From: Norana najaformis
Lineage: Eukaryota > Annelida > Clitellata > Crassiclitellata > Hormogastridae
NCBI GenBank assembly: GCA_964023275.1
Contig: OZ029928.1
Coordinates: forward strand, 496,001-560,000
Reading direction: 5' to 3'
DNA length: 64,000 nucleotides
Position numbers and translations under genes: made by a program. The notes under the pieces are model-generated. The model saw nothing but the letters and a program-made list of their open reading frames with translations, made no database searches and was not told the origin of the DNA. This document shows, in pieces, positions 58,101 through 59,300 of the stretch. Position 1 is the stretch's first letter, and each line of letters begins with the position of its first letter.

Positions 58101-59300
58101 TTTGAGAGCCACGCTTTTAGGTGAGTTTATGATTTGTTGCGATATATCGATGTCAGTTAATAATAATAATATTAACAACATGAACAATGTCGACTACCTT
58201 CGACGTTGTAGGTTGTTCGGGTTTCGAATCGTAAACTCGTCCGCTTGTAGCAAAGTGTTAAATCTAGAAAACACAAACAGTATTGACGATTTTCTAACGT
58301 TTAACTAATTAAAATTGACAATTCAATCACGACAGTACTTCGATCACCCACATGAAACTTTGCATTCACTAATACATAACTTTCTGTCGTTAGCAATAAT
58401 AATTTACTTTTGCAACTTAATCACCTGAGTAAATGACGAACTGTTTCTGCAATATCTTTTCACGCTCGCCCTTAAAATTCATTCGCGACCGCCAAAAATG
58501 CTATTAAGGTTTTTCCACCCGCATCAACAGACAGCTCTAAACATGCCTGACATGAGATGACGCATTACTGACGAGATGATACGCGCGAGCGCCAGAGTGA
58601 TAAATTGAGCGCCGACCGACGCCACACCAAACCTAGCTCCCATTCGACGCTTGGCAGTTAGAGGCATCCAGCTGTCAGAGGCGAGTGATAAATGCATGGT
58701 TTATGAAATCATTCAGACATTGTATTTTCCTACTGTCATTACTTGACTGCAAGAAGGAATTTATTATGTTGTTTTCTTTTTAATTCAGAATGCTCGTCTT
58801 CTGAAACTTCTGTGACTGCGGCAATCGTGTTGGGCGTCCTACTCGCAATCTCCATAACAGCCAATATAATCAGCCTTGTTCTGTTTTATCGCAAGGGTAA
58901 CTTTTTGCTTTGCGTTACTCAAATTCTGAATGTGTTGAGGCAACGGATGTACTGATATGGGACACATTTTCTCTCTGCAGTGCCTTGTTACCGTGTACTG
59001 AAATGTACAAAGCACGAAAGTGTGTTTTATTACATTAATAATTGCTTTTAAAATATTAAAATTATTTCTTTATAGACTTTTAGTATAGATTGGAAATAAA
59101 GTTTACGTTTATATTTACATTCTAAGGTTTTATTTATAGTATCTTACGCAATAACATTTTTATTGAAAGGTTTTGTCAACCGAAAAGAATCCAGTGAACC
59201 CGAAGTAGCACAGCCAACAAGTAATTCAGAAGAACCGCACTATCAGGACCTTTTCAAAGAAACTTTGGCAATACCTGAATACGAAGAACTTCATCGTTAG
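4731..59300 (+). CDS. Ig-domain type I receptor with ITAM-like tail (seven-exon model)
   Basis: The exons are 4731-4788 (signal), 19542-19886, 46918-47181 and 56773-57039 (Ig-like), 57897-57941 (stalk), 58789-58896 (membrane) and 59170-59300 (tail). All have AG acceptors and GT donors, and every junction is phase 1, the classic arrangement for Ig genes. Split codons join to D, Y, K, F, Q and G, never to a stop. The total is 1218 nt, or 405 residues plus stop. The product would be a cell-surface protein with three Ig-like domains, one membrane span and a short cytoplasmic tail with YQDL and YEEL. Such motifs recruit SH2 proteins in ITAM or ITIM receptors. The introns are swollen by the Polinton, the RTE LINE, DNA transposons and the antisense integrase gene. 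The last four exons (56773-59300) are the firmest; the signal exon and the link across 27 kb from Ig1 to Ig2 are the weakest points. Confidence 0.6.
5380..6190 (-). mobile_element. CR1-like LINE fragment, internally deleted
   Basis: The 186-residue frame at 5906-5346 carries the C-terminal part of a LINE reverse transcriptase ([41 protein letters not shown]). Upstream on the same strand, 6180-5900 encodes an earlier part ([13 protein letters not shown]-like, then [13 protein letters not shown]). The central part with the YADD box is missing between the two blocks. The family differs from the LINE at 6430. Confidence 0.7.
6351..6428 (-). repeat. LINE 3'-tail fragment (TAATTG repeats plus 'ataaagcgcc' core)
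   Basis: The stretch starts with repeats of 'taattg', followed by a 'cttataaagcgcc' core and 'agaggcgctctcggcccg'. It resembles the 3' end of the minus-strand LINE at 11689-11760, which reads 'gagatttataaagcgcc' and 'agaggtgcttccgaccc'. It is probably another 3'-end remnant of that family. Confidence 0.5.
6430..8345 (+). mobile_element. CR1/L2-like LINE, degraded, with 3' tail
   Basis: Translation in shifting frames gives a reverse transcriptase. Early residues are [10 protein letters not shown] and [12 protein letters not shown] (6500-6650). A finger region is near 6900-7030 ([12 protein letters not shown]), '[13 protein letters not shown]' at about 7100, and a YADD-box remnant (YADETQLF) near 7215. 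The C-terminus [29 protein letters not shown] lies at 7624-8010. A segment between the fingers and YADD is missing. The 3' end has the 'tcgataggcaaaagggttcggttcc' block (reverse strand) and finishes with GATTACGATTACGAT at about 8323-8337. The same 3' end recurs at 1379 and 24931, so this is a local multi-copy family. Confidence 0.8.
8395..8560 (-). mobile_element. Short LINE reverse transcriptase fragment
   Basis: Minus-strand translation gives [19 protein letters not shown], the C-terminal signature of CR1/L2-like reverse transcriptases. No intact frame is present. Confidence 0.5.
8990..9260 (-). mobile_element. LINE reverse transcriptase fragment
   Basis: Minus-strand translation includes [15 protein letters not shown] and [17 protein letters not shown], again a CR1/L2-type C-terminus. 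It is distinct in sequence from the fragment at 8395. Everything 5' of this block is missing. Confidence 0.6.
9261..10081. other. No gene recognised
   Basis: AT-rich sequence without a coding frame that shows any recognisable motif. Confidence 0.4.
10082..10166. repeat. (TA)n microsatellite, about 85 bp
   Basis: Uninterrupted TA dinucleotides. It lies just 5' of the Gypsy element, whose 3' LTR remnant also begins with TGTTATATATATA (15250). The microsatellite may therefore be an expanded TA tract of the lost 5' LTR, but no other LTR sequence is recognisable. Confidence 0.95.
10305..11085 (+). pseudogene. Gypsy gag with two CCHC zinc knuckles, broken
   Basis: Gag begins at ATG 10305 ([14 protein letters not shown]) and runs through several in-frame stops to a charged region near 10750-10945. 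It then reaches two zinc knuckles near 10955-11045, the second reading C-x2-C-x4-H-x4-C ([14 protein letters not shown]). The family role is to package element RNA. Stops at about 10446, 10607 and 10708 show it is dead. Confidence 0.75.
11140..11240 (+). pseudogene. Gypsy aspartic protease remnant
   Basis: The active-site region reads [15 protein letters not shown]. Retropepsins of this class normally have D-[ST]-G-A here, so the glycine has been lost. A stop follows within a few residues. Confidence 0.6.
11489..13372 (+). pseudogene. Gypsy reverse transcriptase, split by a LINE
   Basis: The first part (11489-11690) carries the fingers ([18 protein letters not shown], then [14 protein letters not shown]). 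After the LINE insertion the frame resumes at about 12640 with [19 protein letters not shown], then the [16 protein letters not shown] and [19 protein letters not shown] blocks. The YxDD region near 12965-13000 is degraded (GYNGRCSYL / MDDVLIFG in another frame). The connection region ([24 protein letters not shown]) runs to 13372. Confidence 0.85.
11693..12640 (-). mobile_element. CR1/L2-like LINE nested in the Gypsy reverse transcriptase
   Basis: Minus-strand translation gives the 3' half of a LINE reverse transcriptase. The YADD-box remnant (QYADYTQAY) is near 12590, followed by [20 protein letters not shown] and [10 protein letters not shown] (12500-12330). [17 protein letters not shown] is near 12150, and [13 protein letters not shown] near 11850-11890. 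The 3' end (11760-11693) has the 'ataaagcgcc' core and a TAATTG-type tail. It splits the Gypsy frame between SGN and RGEVRIC, so it is younger than the Gypsy copy. It is 5'-truncated. I could not define a clean target duplication. Confidence 0.85.
13380..13935 (+). pseudogene. Gypsy RNase H and start of integrase, broken
   Basis: RNase H motifs are in order: [18 protein letters not shown] (13391-13445), [17 protein letters not shown] (13490-13540) and [10 protein letters not shown] (13595-13630). An in-frame stop sits at about 13553. The frame then changes near 13650 into the linker ([17 protein letters not shown]), the usual RNase H-integrase boundary. Confidence 0.8.
13955..15135 (+). pseudogene. 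Gypsy integrase and C-terminal tail
   Basis: The zinc region starts with LLNLLHEGH-type sequence near 14075; the CxxC partner is CQFCEQN at about 14185. The core has D in [18 protein letters not shown] in [14 protein letters not shown] and E in [14 protein letters not shown], so the DDE triad is visible. There is an in-frame stop at about 14136. The C-terminus continues in other frames to about 15132. Confidence 0.82.
15268..15358. repeat. 90-bp LTR-derived fragment with inverted ends
   Basis: TGTTAGAGTC at the left and GACTCTAGCA at the right form inverted ends, extended outward by AT runs (atatatattg / caatatatat). The interior matches, in inverted orientation, the first ~80 bp of the LTR at 15779-15698. 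The two copies face each other across about 340 bp and could form a hairpin. Confidence 0.7.
15373..15779 (-). mobile_element. 3' LTR of the second Gypsy element
   Basis: Read on the minus strand, the 407-bp LTR starts TGTTAGAGTC and ends GCACGTAACA, with the usual TG..CA ends. A TATA box (ctataaaagg) lies near 15695-15686. Immediately upstream on the same strand is a purine-rich tract (ggtgtggaggta, 15791-15780) of the kind that primes plus-strand synthesis. The other LTR of this copy is not in the window. Confidence 0.78.
15986..16800 (-). pseudogene. Second Gypsy pol remnant (reverse transcriptase end plus RNase H)
   Basis: From 16788 downwards, [21 protein letters not shown] and [14 protein letters not shown] are the reverse transcriptase palm end and connection. 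[17 protein letters not shown] and [18 protein letters not shown] follow near 16540-16440. RNase H runs 16420-15986 ([52 protein letters not shown]). Integrase is absent and the frame ends in a stop before the LTR. The lineage is different from the Gypsy at 10305. Confidence 0.85.
16820..16905 (+). repeat. Inverted copy of part of the second Gypsy pol
   Basis: The plus strand reads 'ctgggtattatcgtcgatat' and on to 'ttaccacattattcggaaat'. This is the reverse complement of 16492-16540, which encodes [12 protein letters not shown] on the minus strand. The element therefore continues in the opposite orientation beyond its break at about 16800, so an inversion or palindromic rearrangement occurred here. 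Confidence 0.75.
16906..19541. other. No gene recognised
   Basis: A 106-residue open frame at 17590-17910 has no motif and no splice context. The rest shows no coding or repeat signal I can support. It lies in the long first intron of the receptor model. Confidence 0.4.
19542..19886 (+). CDS. Ig-like exon 1 of the receptor
   Basis: The exon follows 'gttttttacag' and ends at GTAAGT. It is 345 nt, phase 1-1. It encodes an Ig-like domain with C in QFACTMKH, W in YFYWTDYNG and the Y-x-C of [10 protein letters not shown]. Several N-x-S/T sites are present (NST, NES, NGS, NVS, NTT), so the domain is probably extracellular and glycosylated. The V/C2 type cannot be decided. Confidence 0.72.
19887..21101. 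other. Intron sequence, nothing recognised
   Basis: The open frames at minus 20713-20901 and minus 20920-21261 show no domain or splice support. I see no repeat here other than the left end of the transposon that follows. Confidence 0.4.
21418..23113 (-). pseudogene. Transposase-like multi-zinc protein of transposon 1, one frameshift
   Basis: Two overlapping minus-strand frames, 23113-22316 and 22368-21418, match the N- and C-terminal parts of the intact relative at 54231-52558. They meet near 22330-22345, where a single indel is inferred. The N-terminus has the C-x2-H-x4-C-x2-C cluster ([16 protein letters not shown]), then HTVCKTC and CYFCMV. An acidic linker and [13 protein letters not shown] follow. 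The C-terminal half carries D in [12 protein letters not shown] in [12 protein letters not shown], the CFLCLWDSR pair, [11 protein letters not shown] and E in [11 protein letters not shown]. It is a probable RNase H-fold transposase. No name is assigned. Confidence 0.8.
23245..23300 (-). promoter_or_regulatory. Promoter of transposon 1: CRE-like site plus TATA
   Basis: Read on the minus strand, TGAAGTCA (23296-23289) is followed after about 12 bases by TATATAAA (near 23277-23270). The intact relative has TGACGTCA and TATATAAG in the same order and almost the same spacing. A possible short intron in the leader (gtgaat donor near 23183, tttttag acceptor near 23158) precedes the start codon at 23113. 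Confidence 0.5.
23722..24911. repeat. Intergenic stretch with repeated GAAATTTC..CTTCCGG motif
   Basis: No gene is recognised. Near 24369-24397 and 24446-24478 two related stretches read 'gaaatttcatccggcaacaa' / 'gaaatctcttccgttgacaa', each followed by 'at.ccttccgg'. A reverse-complement relative lies at about 31678-31712 in a LINE fragment. It is therefore a dispersed repeat, probably LINE-derived. Confidence 0.45.
24931..25424 (-). mobile_element. 5'-truncated LINE insertion with target duplication
   Basis: This is a minus-strand copy of the 3' end of the LINE at 7860-8345. It has the same tail ('gcaatcgtaatctcgagatt'), the TCGATAGGCAAAAGGGTTCGG block and the reverse transcriptase C-terminus. 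It is flanked by 19-bp direct repeats, 24912-24930 (tatatctcagtggtggaat) and 25425-25443 (tatatatcaatggtggaat), differing at two positions. This is a clear target-primed insertion scar. A 22-bp internal tandem duplication ('gattaccaaattttaaggat' plus two bases) is at about 25301-25346. Confidence 0.87.
25444..26329. other. No gene recognised
   Basis: No coding or repeat signal I can support. It is the 3' side of the integrase-like gene on the minus strand and may hold its terminator region. Confidence 0.4.
26330..30647 (-). CDS. Intron-containing integrase of Gypsy/Ginger type
   Basis: Coding blocks on the minus strand carry proper splice signals. Exon 30647-30545 has the HH half of the zinc finger (CHDNSAH, then [13 protein letters not shown]). 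Exon 30318-30016 has the CC half (KRCPECQ), the first catalytic D ([11 protein letters not shown]) and the second ([13 protein letters not shown]). Exon 29717-29566 has the E ([13 protein letters not shown]). Exon about 29090-28484 has YSPFFLMF and a GPY-type domain ([13 protein letters not shown]). The junctions 30545/30318 and 30016/29717 are phase 0 and join cleanly. Retroviral-type elements do not keep introns. Ginger DNA transposons and the GIN1-like genes derived from them do, so this is one or the other. Further downstream exon candidates are listed separately. At least one has an in-frame stop, so the gene may be decaying. The segment linking 29566 to 29090 is unresolved. Confidence 0.7.
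26448..26541 (-). CDS. Possible last exon of the integrase-like gene
   Basis: After a 'ctttttag' acceptor the frame reads [20 protein letters not shown] and ends with VPLSED and a TAA. It is helical, acidic and unrecognised. It is the last coding-like block on this strand. Confidence 0.35.
27031..27132 (-). CDS. Downstream exon candidate with an in-frame stop
   Basis: The acceptor is 'tattttgcag' and the donor is GTATGTG. One frame reads [12 protein letters not shown], a TGA, then [20 protein letters not shown]. The single stop in otherwise protein-like sequence suggests recent decay. Confidence 0.35.
27570..27742 (-). CDS. Downstream exon candidate with CxxC
   Basis: It follows 'tgtttcag'. 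The best frame reads [20 protein letters not shown], then [15 protein letters not shown] and [12 protein letters not shown]. The C-x2-C suggests a small zinc site. The frame does not match the phase of the previous exon candidate, so a junction or base is missing. Confidence 0.35.
28038..28104 (-). CDS. Small downstream exon candidate
   Basis: The acceptor is 'tcttatgtag' and the donor is GTGAGTG. The incoming phase matches the donor at 28484. It encodes [20 protein letters not shown]. No domain is recognised. Confidence 0.45.
28484..29090 (-). CDS. Integrase C-terminal exon with GPY-type domain
   Basis: The frame is open from about 29090. It reads [16 protein letters not shown], then an acidic/Thr-rich linker, a basic helix ([20 protein letters not shown]), and [32 protein letters not shown] follows, then NVSLMKPYV, the end of a GPY/F module. 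The donor is GTAGGA after 28484. Either 'gtgctgcag' or 'gtgacag' could be the acceptor. Confidence 0.72.
29566..29717 (-). CDS. Integrase exon: catalytic E
   Basis: The acceptor is 'tgttttctag' and the donor is GTGAGTAG. It starts with [19 protein letters not shown] and carries [13 protein letters not shown], the catalytic glutamate block. The exon ends after two bases of a codon. Spacing from the second aspartate is normal for this fold. Confidence 0.8.
30016..30318 (-). CDS. Integrase exon: catalytic D and D
   Basis: The acceptor is 'tgtgctgcag' and the donor is GTGAGT. The exon is exactly 101 codons, phase 0-0. It carries CPEC, GMDLV with the first catalytic aspartate, and TDQGREF with the second. 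The frame is open throughout. Confidence 0.82.
30545..30647 (-). CDS. Integrase exon: HH part of the zinc finger
   Basis: The acceptor is '..gtgctcag' and the donor is GTGAATG. It begins with one base of a split codon and ends in phase 0. It encodes [13 protein letters not shown] and [14 protein letters not shown], the H-x4-H half of an HHCC integrase finger. An exon further upstream must exist but was not identified. Confidence 0.72.
30648..31359. other. Upstream region of the integrase gene
   Basis: At 30700-30780 a minus-strand frame ([19 protein letters not shown]) may be part of another exon, but no clear splice pair was found. The remainder shows nothing recognisable. Confidence 0.3.
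31360..31579. repeat. Tandem duplication, 110-bp unit, two copies
   Basis: 31360-31469 and 31470-31579 align along their whole length with about ten differences. Both start 'gaag.aacttggacagttca' and pass through 'gatataggaaagtgggccac'-type sequence. No coding meaning is apparent. Confidence 0.85.
31640..31930 (-). mobile_element. LINE reverse transcriptase fragment
   Basis: The minus strand reads [20 protein letters not shown] and then AQSVVQHWL. This is the 'LGVxLDxxLSM' block that follows the catalytic box in CR1/L2-like elements. It is short and frameshifted. Confidence 0.65.
32150..32800 (+). mobile_element. LINE endonuclease-domain fragment
   Basis: Plus-strand translation in shifting frames shows [10 protein letters not shown] and an ITGEFNI block (the GDFN motif of apurinic endonucleases) near 32510. 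FLDVLKGG, then [15 protein letters not shown]-like sequence, follows near 32680. This order is that of a CR1/L2-type endonuclease domain. The copy is heavily decayed. Confidence 0.6.
33149..33255 (+). repeat. Left terminal inverted repeat of the Polinton
   Basis: The repeat starts AGTAG and pairs with 46677-46568, with good identity over the first ~85 bp and weaker identity after that. Termini starting with AG are usual for Polintons. Confidence 0.88.
33520..35215 (+). pseudogene. Polinton protein-primed type B DNA polymerase, N-terminal half only
   Basis: The N-terminal region near 33560-33680 reads [19 protein letters not shown]. The exonuclease I block [11 protein letters not shown] is at about 34192-34224. 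A zinc/HNH-like segment ([28 protein letters not shown]) lies near 34475-34590. The exonuclease II block VVFHNLRGY is near 34610-34636, and exonuclease III ([18 protein letters not shown]) at 35050-35103. Matching sequence stops just after AWDALLKK at about 35195. The palm and thumb are therefore gone and replication function is lost. At least five frame changes are needed to follow it. An acidic repeat interrupts it at 33858-33985. Confidence 0.88.
33858..33985 (+). repeat. Acidic GAAGAAGACAACGATGA repeat within the polymerase
   Basis: About 128 bp of degenerate 15- to 21-bp units built from 'gaagaagacaacgatga' encode alternating Glu/Asp/Asn. The repeat lies exactly where the polymerase frame passes from its N-terminal block to [12 protein letters not shown]. 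The apparent hydrophobic minus-strand frame over this stretch is only its shadow. Confidence 0.85.
35205..35550 (+). repeat. Degenerate repeats resembling the Polinton inverted repeat
   Basis: Three related units begin near 35216, 35408 and 35516. They read roughly GGGGTCATCGAGTGCAAACT followed by GG.CTCAAACCGG. The order GGGGTCAT, GAGTG, TCAAACC also occurs in the outer part of the Polinton terminal repeat at 46635-46662. This block replaces the lost polymerase palm. Confidence 0.55.
35561..35790 (-). pseudogene. Small Polinton zinc protein, truncated
   Basis: On the minus strand a frame reads MYCLRCKK near 35781. After a frame change it continues [16 protein letters not shown], then [10 protein letters not shown] and [18 protein letters not shown] before a stop at 35561. 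Two C-x2-C pairs suggest a zinc ribbon. Similar small zinc proteins are encoded by other Polintons. The C-terminus is cut at the repeat block, and the 5' LTR begins just upstream of its start. Confidence 0.6.
35814..36142 (+). repeat. 5' LTR of the nested element
   Basis: Ends TG..CA. The TATA box is 'agggtataaaagag' near 35965-35978. It differs from the 3' LTR at several positions within the first ~50 bp only. Confidence 0.85.
36145..36158 (+). promoter_or_regulatory. tRNA-Pro primer-binding site
   Basis: TGGGGGCTCGTCCG would pair with the 3' end of tRNA-Pro. It is placed two bases after the LTR end, as expected. Pairing stops after 14 bases because 'aaag' follows. Confidence 0.75.
36151..36285 (+). 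repeat. Short tandem repeats derived from the primer site
   Basis: About nine units of 14-16 bp vary on 'tcgtccgaaagaaattcatc'. In one frame they give RPKEIHP-like repeats. The first unit overlaps the primer-binding site, so the array appears to have grown from it. Confidence 0.8.
36286..38639 (+). other. Interior of the nested LTR element, no gene recognised
   Basis: Only short frames without retroviral motifs occur. 36311-36637 shows Val/Gln-rich low-order repeats ('cagctggt', 'caagcagtca'). From 36900 to 38640 the sequence is T/G-rich. Confidence 0.6.
38640..38969 (+). repeat. 3' LTR of the nested element
   Basis: Partner of 35814-36142. It ends GCATGCAACA, immediately followed by Polinton ATPase sequence. 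Confidence 0.85.
38970..39645 (+). pseudogene. Polinton packaging ATPase (A32/FtsK-HerA type), frameshifted
   Basis: The N-terminus ([14 protein letters not shown]) is in one frame. Walker A, GPSGCGKT (39056-39079), is in a second, followed by [20 protein letters not shown]. After a further frame change near 39285, the Walker B region ([12 protein letters not shown]) and the [15 protein letters not shown] and [12 protein letters not shown] blocks follow to about 39520. Such ATPases drive genome packaging into Polinton capsids. Two indels disrupt it. Confidence 0.88.
39608..39750 (+). repeat. Three direct repeats at the ATPase 3' end
   Basis: Units near 39609, 39662 and 39705 read 'gtttgaccg.ttctatat..c' followed by 'catgtcatgtatttaaac'. 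The first holds the end of the ATPase frame. The later two lie between it and the next gene. Confidence 0.85.
39766..40811 (+). pseudogene. Conserved Polinton protein of unknown function, broken in the middle
   Basis: An open frame 39766-40200 starts [20 protein letters not shown], is helical and charged, and ends with DISEVIDKV. After a degraded middle the frame 40311-40811 follows. It reads [11 protein letters not shown], then [20 protein letters not shown], a basic segment ([17 protein letters not shown]) and [15 protein letters not shown]. Proteins with this two-part layout lie between the ATPase and capsid genes of other Polintons. A single ancestral gene is inferred. No activity can be assigned. 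Confidence 0.6.
40822..41591 (+). pseudogene. Polinton penton (minor capsid, single jelly roll), frameshifted
   Basis: The middle (40965-41150) reads [20 protein letters not shown] and [16 protein letters not shown]. The C-terminal half (41239-41591) has [30 protein letters not shown] and DQNGVQLNF, ending RCHIRSL and a stop at 41589-41591. These blocks are typical of the Polinton penton protein, which forms the capsid vertices. At least two frame changes occur, near 41200 and 41510. Confidence 0.8.
41570..42058 (+). pseudogene. Small Polinton protein with hydrophobic start
   Basis: It starts at about ATG 41571 just before the penton stop. After frame changes it reads [20 protein letters not shown], a Lys/Ala-rich helix, then [20 protein letters not shown] and [10 protein letters not shown]. 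Position before the major capsid gene suggests a minor virion protein. Function is unknown. Confidence 0.45.
42150..43410 (+). pseudogene. Polinton major capsid protein (double jelly roll), frameshifted
   Basis: ATG at 42150. An in-frame stop follows at about 42222. Then [20 protein letters not shown] (42255-42315) and [16 protein letters not shown] (42455-42505) follow. Next come [20 protein letters not shown] (42630-42695), [19 protein letters not shown] (42785-42840) and [13 protein letters not shown] near 43035. The end is [15 protein letters not shown], then after a frame change SKFNAVY and a stop at 43410. Content and order fit a Polinton major capsid of usual length. Frame changes lie near 42700, 42870 and 43330. 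Confidence 0.85.
43449..43995 (+). pseudogene. Polinton core/minor capsid protein with glycine-rich membrane-active helix
   Basis: The N-terminal half is helical and basic ([50 protein letters not shown]). A hydrophobic Gly/Leu/Ala segment follows ([20 protein letters not shown]). It ends with [20 protein letters not shown] before the frame breaks near 43885. This layout resembles adenovirus-like minor proteins that disrupt membranes, but the assignment is by position and composition. Confidence 0.6.
43925..44308 (+). pseudogene. Polinton adenain-like cysteine protease, catalytic His replaced
   Basis: After frame changes the sequence reads [12 protein letters not shown] / [20 protein letters not shown] (43990-44065). 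[13 protein letters not shown] follows at 44092-44130. The nucleophile region [19 protein letters not shown] has its Cys codon at 44225-44227. In the adenain/Ulp1 fold the residue before W is the catalytic His; here codon 44102-44104 is CAA (Gln). The protease would mature the capsid. With Gln it should be inactive. Confidence 0.7.
44348..45815 (+). pseudogene. Fibre-like protein with coiled 11-residue repeats
   Basis: The N-terminal frame (44348-44743) holds two modules of the phage tail-fibre style: [20 protein letters not shown] and [20 protein letters not shown]. After a frame change a run of 11-residue units follows (44769-44962: [11 protein letters not shown] and variants), then a third module ([11 protein letters not shown], 44976-45010). 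A beta-rich region follows ([20 protein letters not shown]) and a C-terminal domain ([14 protein letters not shown], 45438; [29 protein letters not shown], 45640). The layout of anchor, rod and distal head suggests a receptor-binding fibre. The distal part might be a discoidin-like fold, but that is a guess. Several indels break it. Confidence 0.6.
44769..44962 (+). repeat. Exact 33-bp coding repeat (hendecad)
   Basis: TAY codons opening each unit fall at 44801, 44834, 44867, 44900 and 44933, a strict 33-bp period. A sixth, diverged unit starts at 44769 and is one base short. Each unit encodes Y-A-D-E-K followed by six residues. The last ends in a TGA (44963). Confidence 0.9.
45814..46094 (+). 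pseudogene. Small Polinton protein, unknown
   Basis: ATG 45814 opens [20 protein letters not shown] and stops at 45901. In another frame the sequence continues [20 protein letters not shown] to VILVIEKL and a TAG near 46094. Beta-rich composition with no recognised domain. Confidence 0.4.
46097..46647 (+). pseudogene. Polinton membrane protein near the right end, frameshifted
   Basis: It starts [20 protein letters not shown] with a charged helix ([20 protein letters not shown]). A long hydrophobic Gly/Ala segment follows (46270-46400: [20 protein letters not shown], then [12 protein letters not shown]). It is broken near 46465 (VRVLC stop; [20 protein letters not shown] in another frame). 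The C-terminus overlaps the right inverted repeat. It is probably membrane-inserted. Function is unknown. Confidence 0.55.
46568..46677 (-). repeat. Right terminal inverted repeat of the Polinton
   Basis: Reverse complement of 33149-33255. It ends AATCTACT, the complement of AGTAG plus three. Confidence 0.88.
46918..47181 (+). CDS. Ig-like exon 2 of the receptor
   Basis: The acceptor is 'tatctttgaag' and the donor is GTAAGA; 264 nt, phase 1-1. It encodes [12 protein letters not shown], a C-rich strand ([19 protein letters not shown]), W in DYSWVDL and Y-x-C in [11 protein letters not shown], with N-x-S/T sites. The polypyrimidine tract is weak. It lies only 240 bp beyond the Polinton's right end. 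Confidence 0.7.
47182..48890. other. Intron, nothing recognised
   Basis: Open frames (47056-47478, 48204-48470) show no domain. The stretch 47800-48480 has a faint compositional likeness to 55100-55720 but no alignment I could hold. Confidence 0.4.
48898..52030 (-). mobile_element. RTE-like non-LTR retrotransposon, nearly full length
   Basis: Minus-strand frames 51881-51636, 51738-51511, 51580-50513 and 50503-48932 together give endonuclease plus reverse transcriptase. The endonuclease has [48 protein letters not shown] and the final TDHNLV. The reverse transcriptase has [39 protein letters not shown] and the catalytic FADD in [12 protein letters not shown]. The C-terminal region ends WTYEPV. 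Lesions are few: a frameshift near 51640 and one TGA near 50511. The element ends about 20 bases after the stop in (AAG)n (48905-48918), the short-repeat tail typical of RTE-like LINEs. The leader extends to about 52030. Confidence 0.92.
48932..50503 (-). CDS. RTE-like reverse transcriptase domain, 523-codon open frame
   Basis: The frame is open from [14 protein letters not shown] to WRHWTYEPV. All the palm motifs are present, including AFDRVDW and FADDQAML (F replaces Y in the YxDD box, as is common in these elements). It is separated from the upstream endonuclease frame by a single TGA (about 50513-50511), so the ancestral product was one polyprotein. The C-terminal region includes [11 protein letters not shown], shared by many animal RTE/CR1-like proteins. 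Confidence 0.9.
   Translation of the reverse strand: MEELYMGNCNHGALQVECTPDNRDDVTGLDVMKEEVLAAINEMKNNKAEGIDNIPIELLKNLGEKARAELVRICQDIYNTGAWPEDFLQTILIPLKKKPNAPACEDHRTISLLTHVSKIILRILTKRIQAKTEATGFLGEDQFGFMKGRGTRDAIGALRVLAERNLQHGQDIYVCLVDYEKAFDRVDWRKLMHALTRLGVDWKDRRLIGNLYMGQKVRIRIEGEYSEPGKIGRGVRQGCPLSPLLFNTYIEELIREALEDMTEGIKVGGRLLNALRFADDQAMLAGSLEGLQRMMDRLNSVSTEYEMKINIKKTKVMKISKREVTTVRITINGEEIEQVGEFCYLGSVVTQDAKCHAEIKRRIAMGKDAFCKRRELMRGQLNRDLKKRLVKTLVWSVVMYGSETWTLRKEDIRRLEAFEMWIWRRMERVSWTEHITNEEILQRVEEERSLVGTIRSRQRKWIGHIMRGDSLVRTIIEGRMEGRKTRGRPRQMLLDWVITDGYSGMKRDAQHREEWRHWTYEPV
52087..52134. repeat. (ATT)n microsatellite
   Basis: About 15 ATT units between the LINE leader and the second DNA transposon. 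TTA runs also flank the transposon at 52200-52208 and 54623. Confidence 0.95.
52558..54231 (-). CDS. Transposase-like multi-zinc protein, 557 residues, intact
   Basis: The start [18 protein letters not shown] is shared with the relative at 23113. N-terminal zinc-binding residues are C6, H9, C14, C17, then C57/C58/C61 and C94/C97. An acidic linker spans about 137-170, followed by [17 protein letters not shown]. The C-terminal half fits an RNase H-fold DDE enzyme: D257 ([12 protein letters not shown]), D311 ([15 protein letters not shown]), a C-x2-C pair at 330/333 ([10 protein letters not shown]) and a conserved [29 protein letters not shown] follows, then E507/E510 and H513 in [11 protein letters not shown]. 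Its place between inverted ends supports a transposase. C-x2-C between the second D and the E recalls the CMC group. The catalytic residues are inferred, not proven. Confidence 0.82.
   Translation of the reverse strand: MNRRGCVNHPDNFCYVCGKYTLCDQRKKLTKRVMITDKYYFGCQIGDQDKSLSPHVCCTVCYSGLTQWLNGKRNSMPFAVPMVWREPRNHHADCYFCITIIAGFSKKNKSKIVYPDCESALKPVPHGEENPVPFPPAAGADETDSSDGNTEDDVTVYESSDQDLEEGRPHLIRQGKLDDLVRDLSLSKEKSELLASRLGEWNLLQKGTTTSHFRYRHKQLATYYKLENDICFCTDVNGLMLNLGCEYVPDQWRLFIDSNQASLKAVLVHNGNKKPSVPIAHAVGHKETYDSMKLILKVINYSDHKWNICADLKVVALILGLQLEYTKHMCFLCLWNSRDDSNHYKVKLWPPRSEHIVGRHNVQHEPLVDPLKVYLPPFHIKLGLMRNFVVAMDRTGQGFQYLRDKFGAVKTDAKLKAGIFIGPEIHELMRDTVFRTKLNPLEFAVWDACTVVVQNFLGNHRAENSAELVSNMLTAYKQLGCRMSLKIHFLHSHLDFFPPNLGGVSDEHGERFHQDISTFEARYQGHCNSNMMGDYCWFLQRATAATHKRKSKCLKHF
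54300..54335 (-). promoter_or_regulatory. Promoter of transposon 2: TGACGTCA plus TATA
   Basis: On the minus strand a perfect CRE (TGACGTCA, 54331-54324) is followed by GCATCAATACCAG and TATATAAG (54310-54303). The start codon at 54231 is about 75 bases downstream, leaving a short leader. Transposon 1 keeps the same layout. Confidence 0.6.
54623..54730. repeat. Compound ATT/ACT/ATA microsatellite
   Basis: TTA, then ACT and CCACT, then ATA triplets in sequence, starting directly at the transposon's right end. Confidence 0.92.
54731..56772. other. Intron, nothing recognised
   Basis: The minus frame 56044-55718 (108 residues) has no motif. There is no other coding or repeat signal I can support. 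Confidence 0.4.
56773..57039 (+). CDS. Ig-like exon 3 of the receptor
   Basis: A pyrimidine-rich stretch ends in 'ttttatag' at 56772. A second in-phase acceptor ('cgtgcag') would start the exon at 56788. The donor is GTAAGT after 57039; 267 nt, phase 1-1. The domain has a C cluster ([18 protein letters not shown]), W in [10 protein letters not shown] and a final Y/F-x-C in GIFVCRSYN. It is short for an Ig fold, like exon 2. Confidence 0.75.
57897..57941 (+). CDS. 45-bp stalk exon
   Basis: The acceptor is 'tttttcttgacag' and the donor is GTAAGTTA. It is fifteen codons, phase 1-1 ([14 protein letters not shown]). Ser/Thr-rich sequence just outside the membrane is usual for a stalk. Confidence 0.65.
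58789..58896 (+). CDS. Transmembrane exon
   Basis: The acceptor is 'ttctttttaattcag' and the donor is GTAACT; 108 nt, phase 1-1. After CSSSETSVT comes a hydrophobic span of about 24 residues ([20 protein letters not shown], then VLF) and the stop-transfer YRK. No acidic or basic residue lies within the span, so pairing with an adaptor through charges is not expected. Confidence 0.82.
59170..59300 (+). CDS. Cytoplasmic tail exon with two YxxL motifs
   Basis: The acceptor is 'ttttattgaaag', and the exon ends with TAG at 59298-59300. The tail is 43 residues including [14 protein letters not shown]. It has YQDL and YEEL separated by nine residues. The ITAM pattern is YxxL/I-x(6-12)-YxxL/I. Position -2 is Pro in both, so neither is a strict ITIM. 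Signalling through SH2 proteins is inferred. Confidence 0.78.
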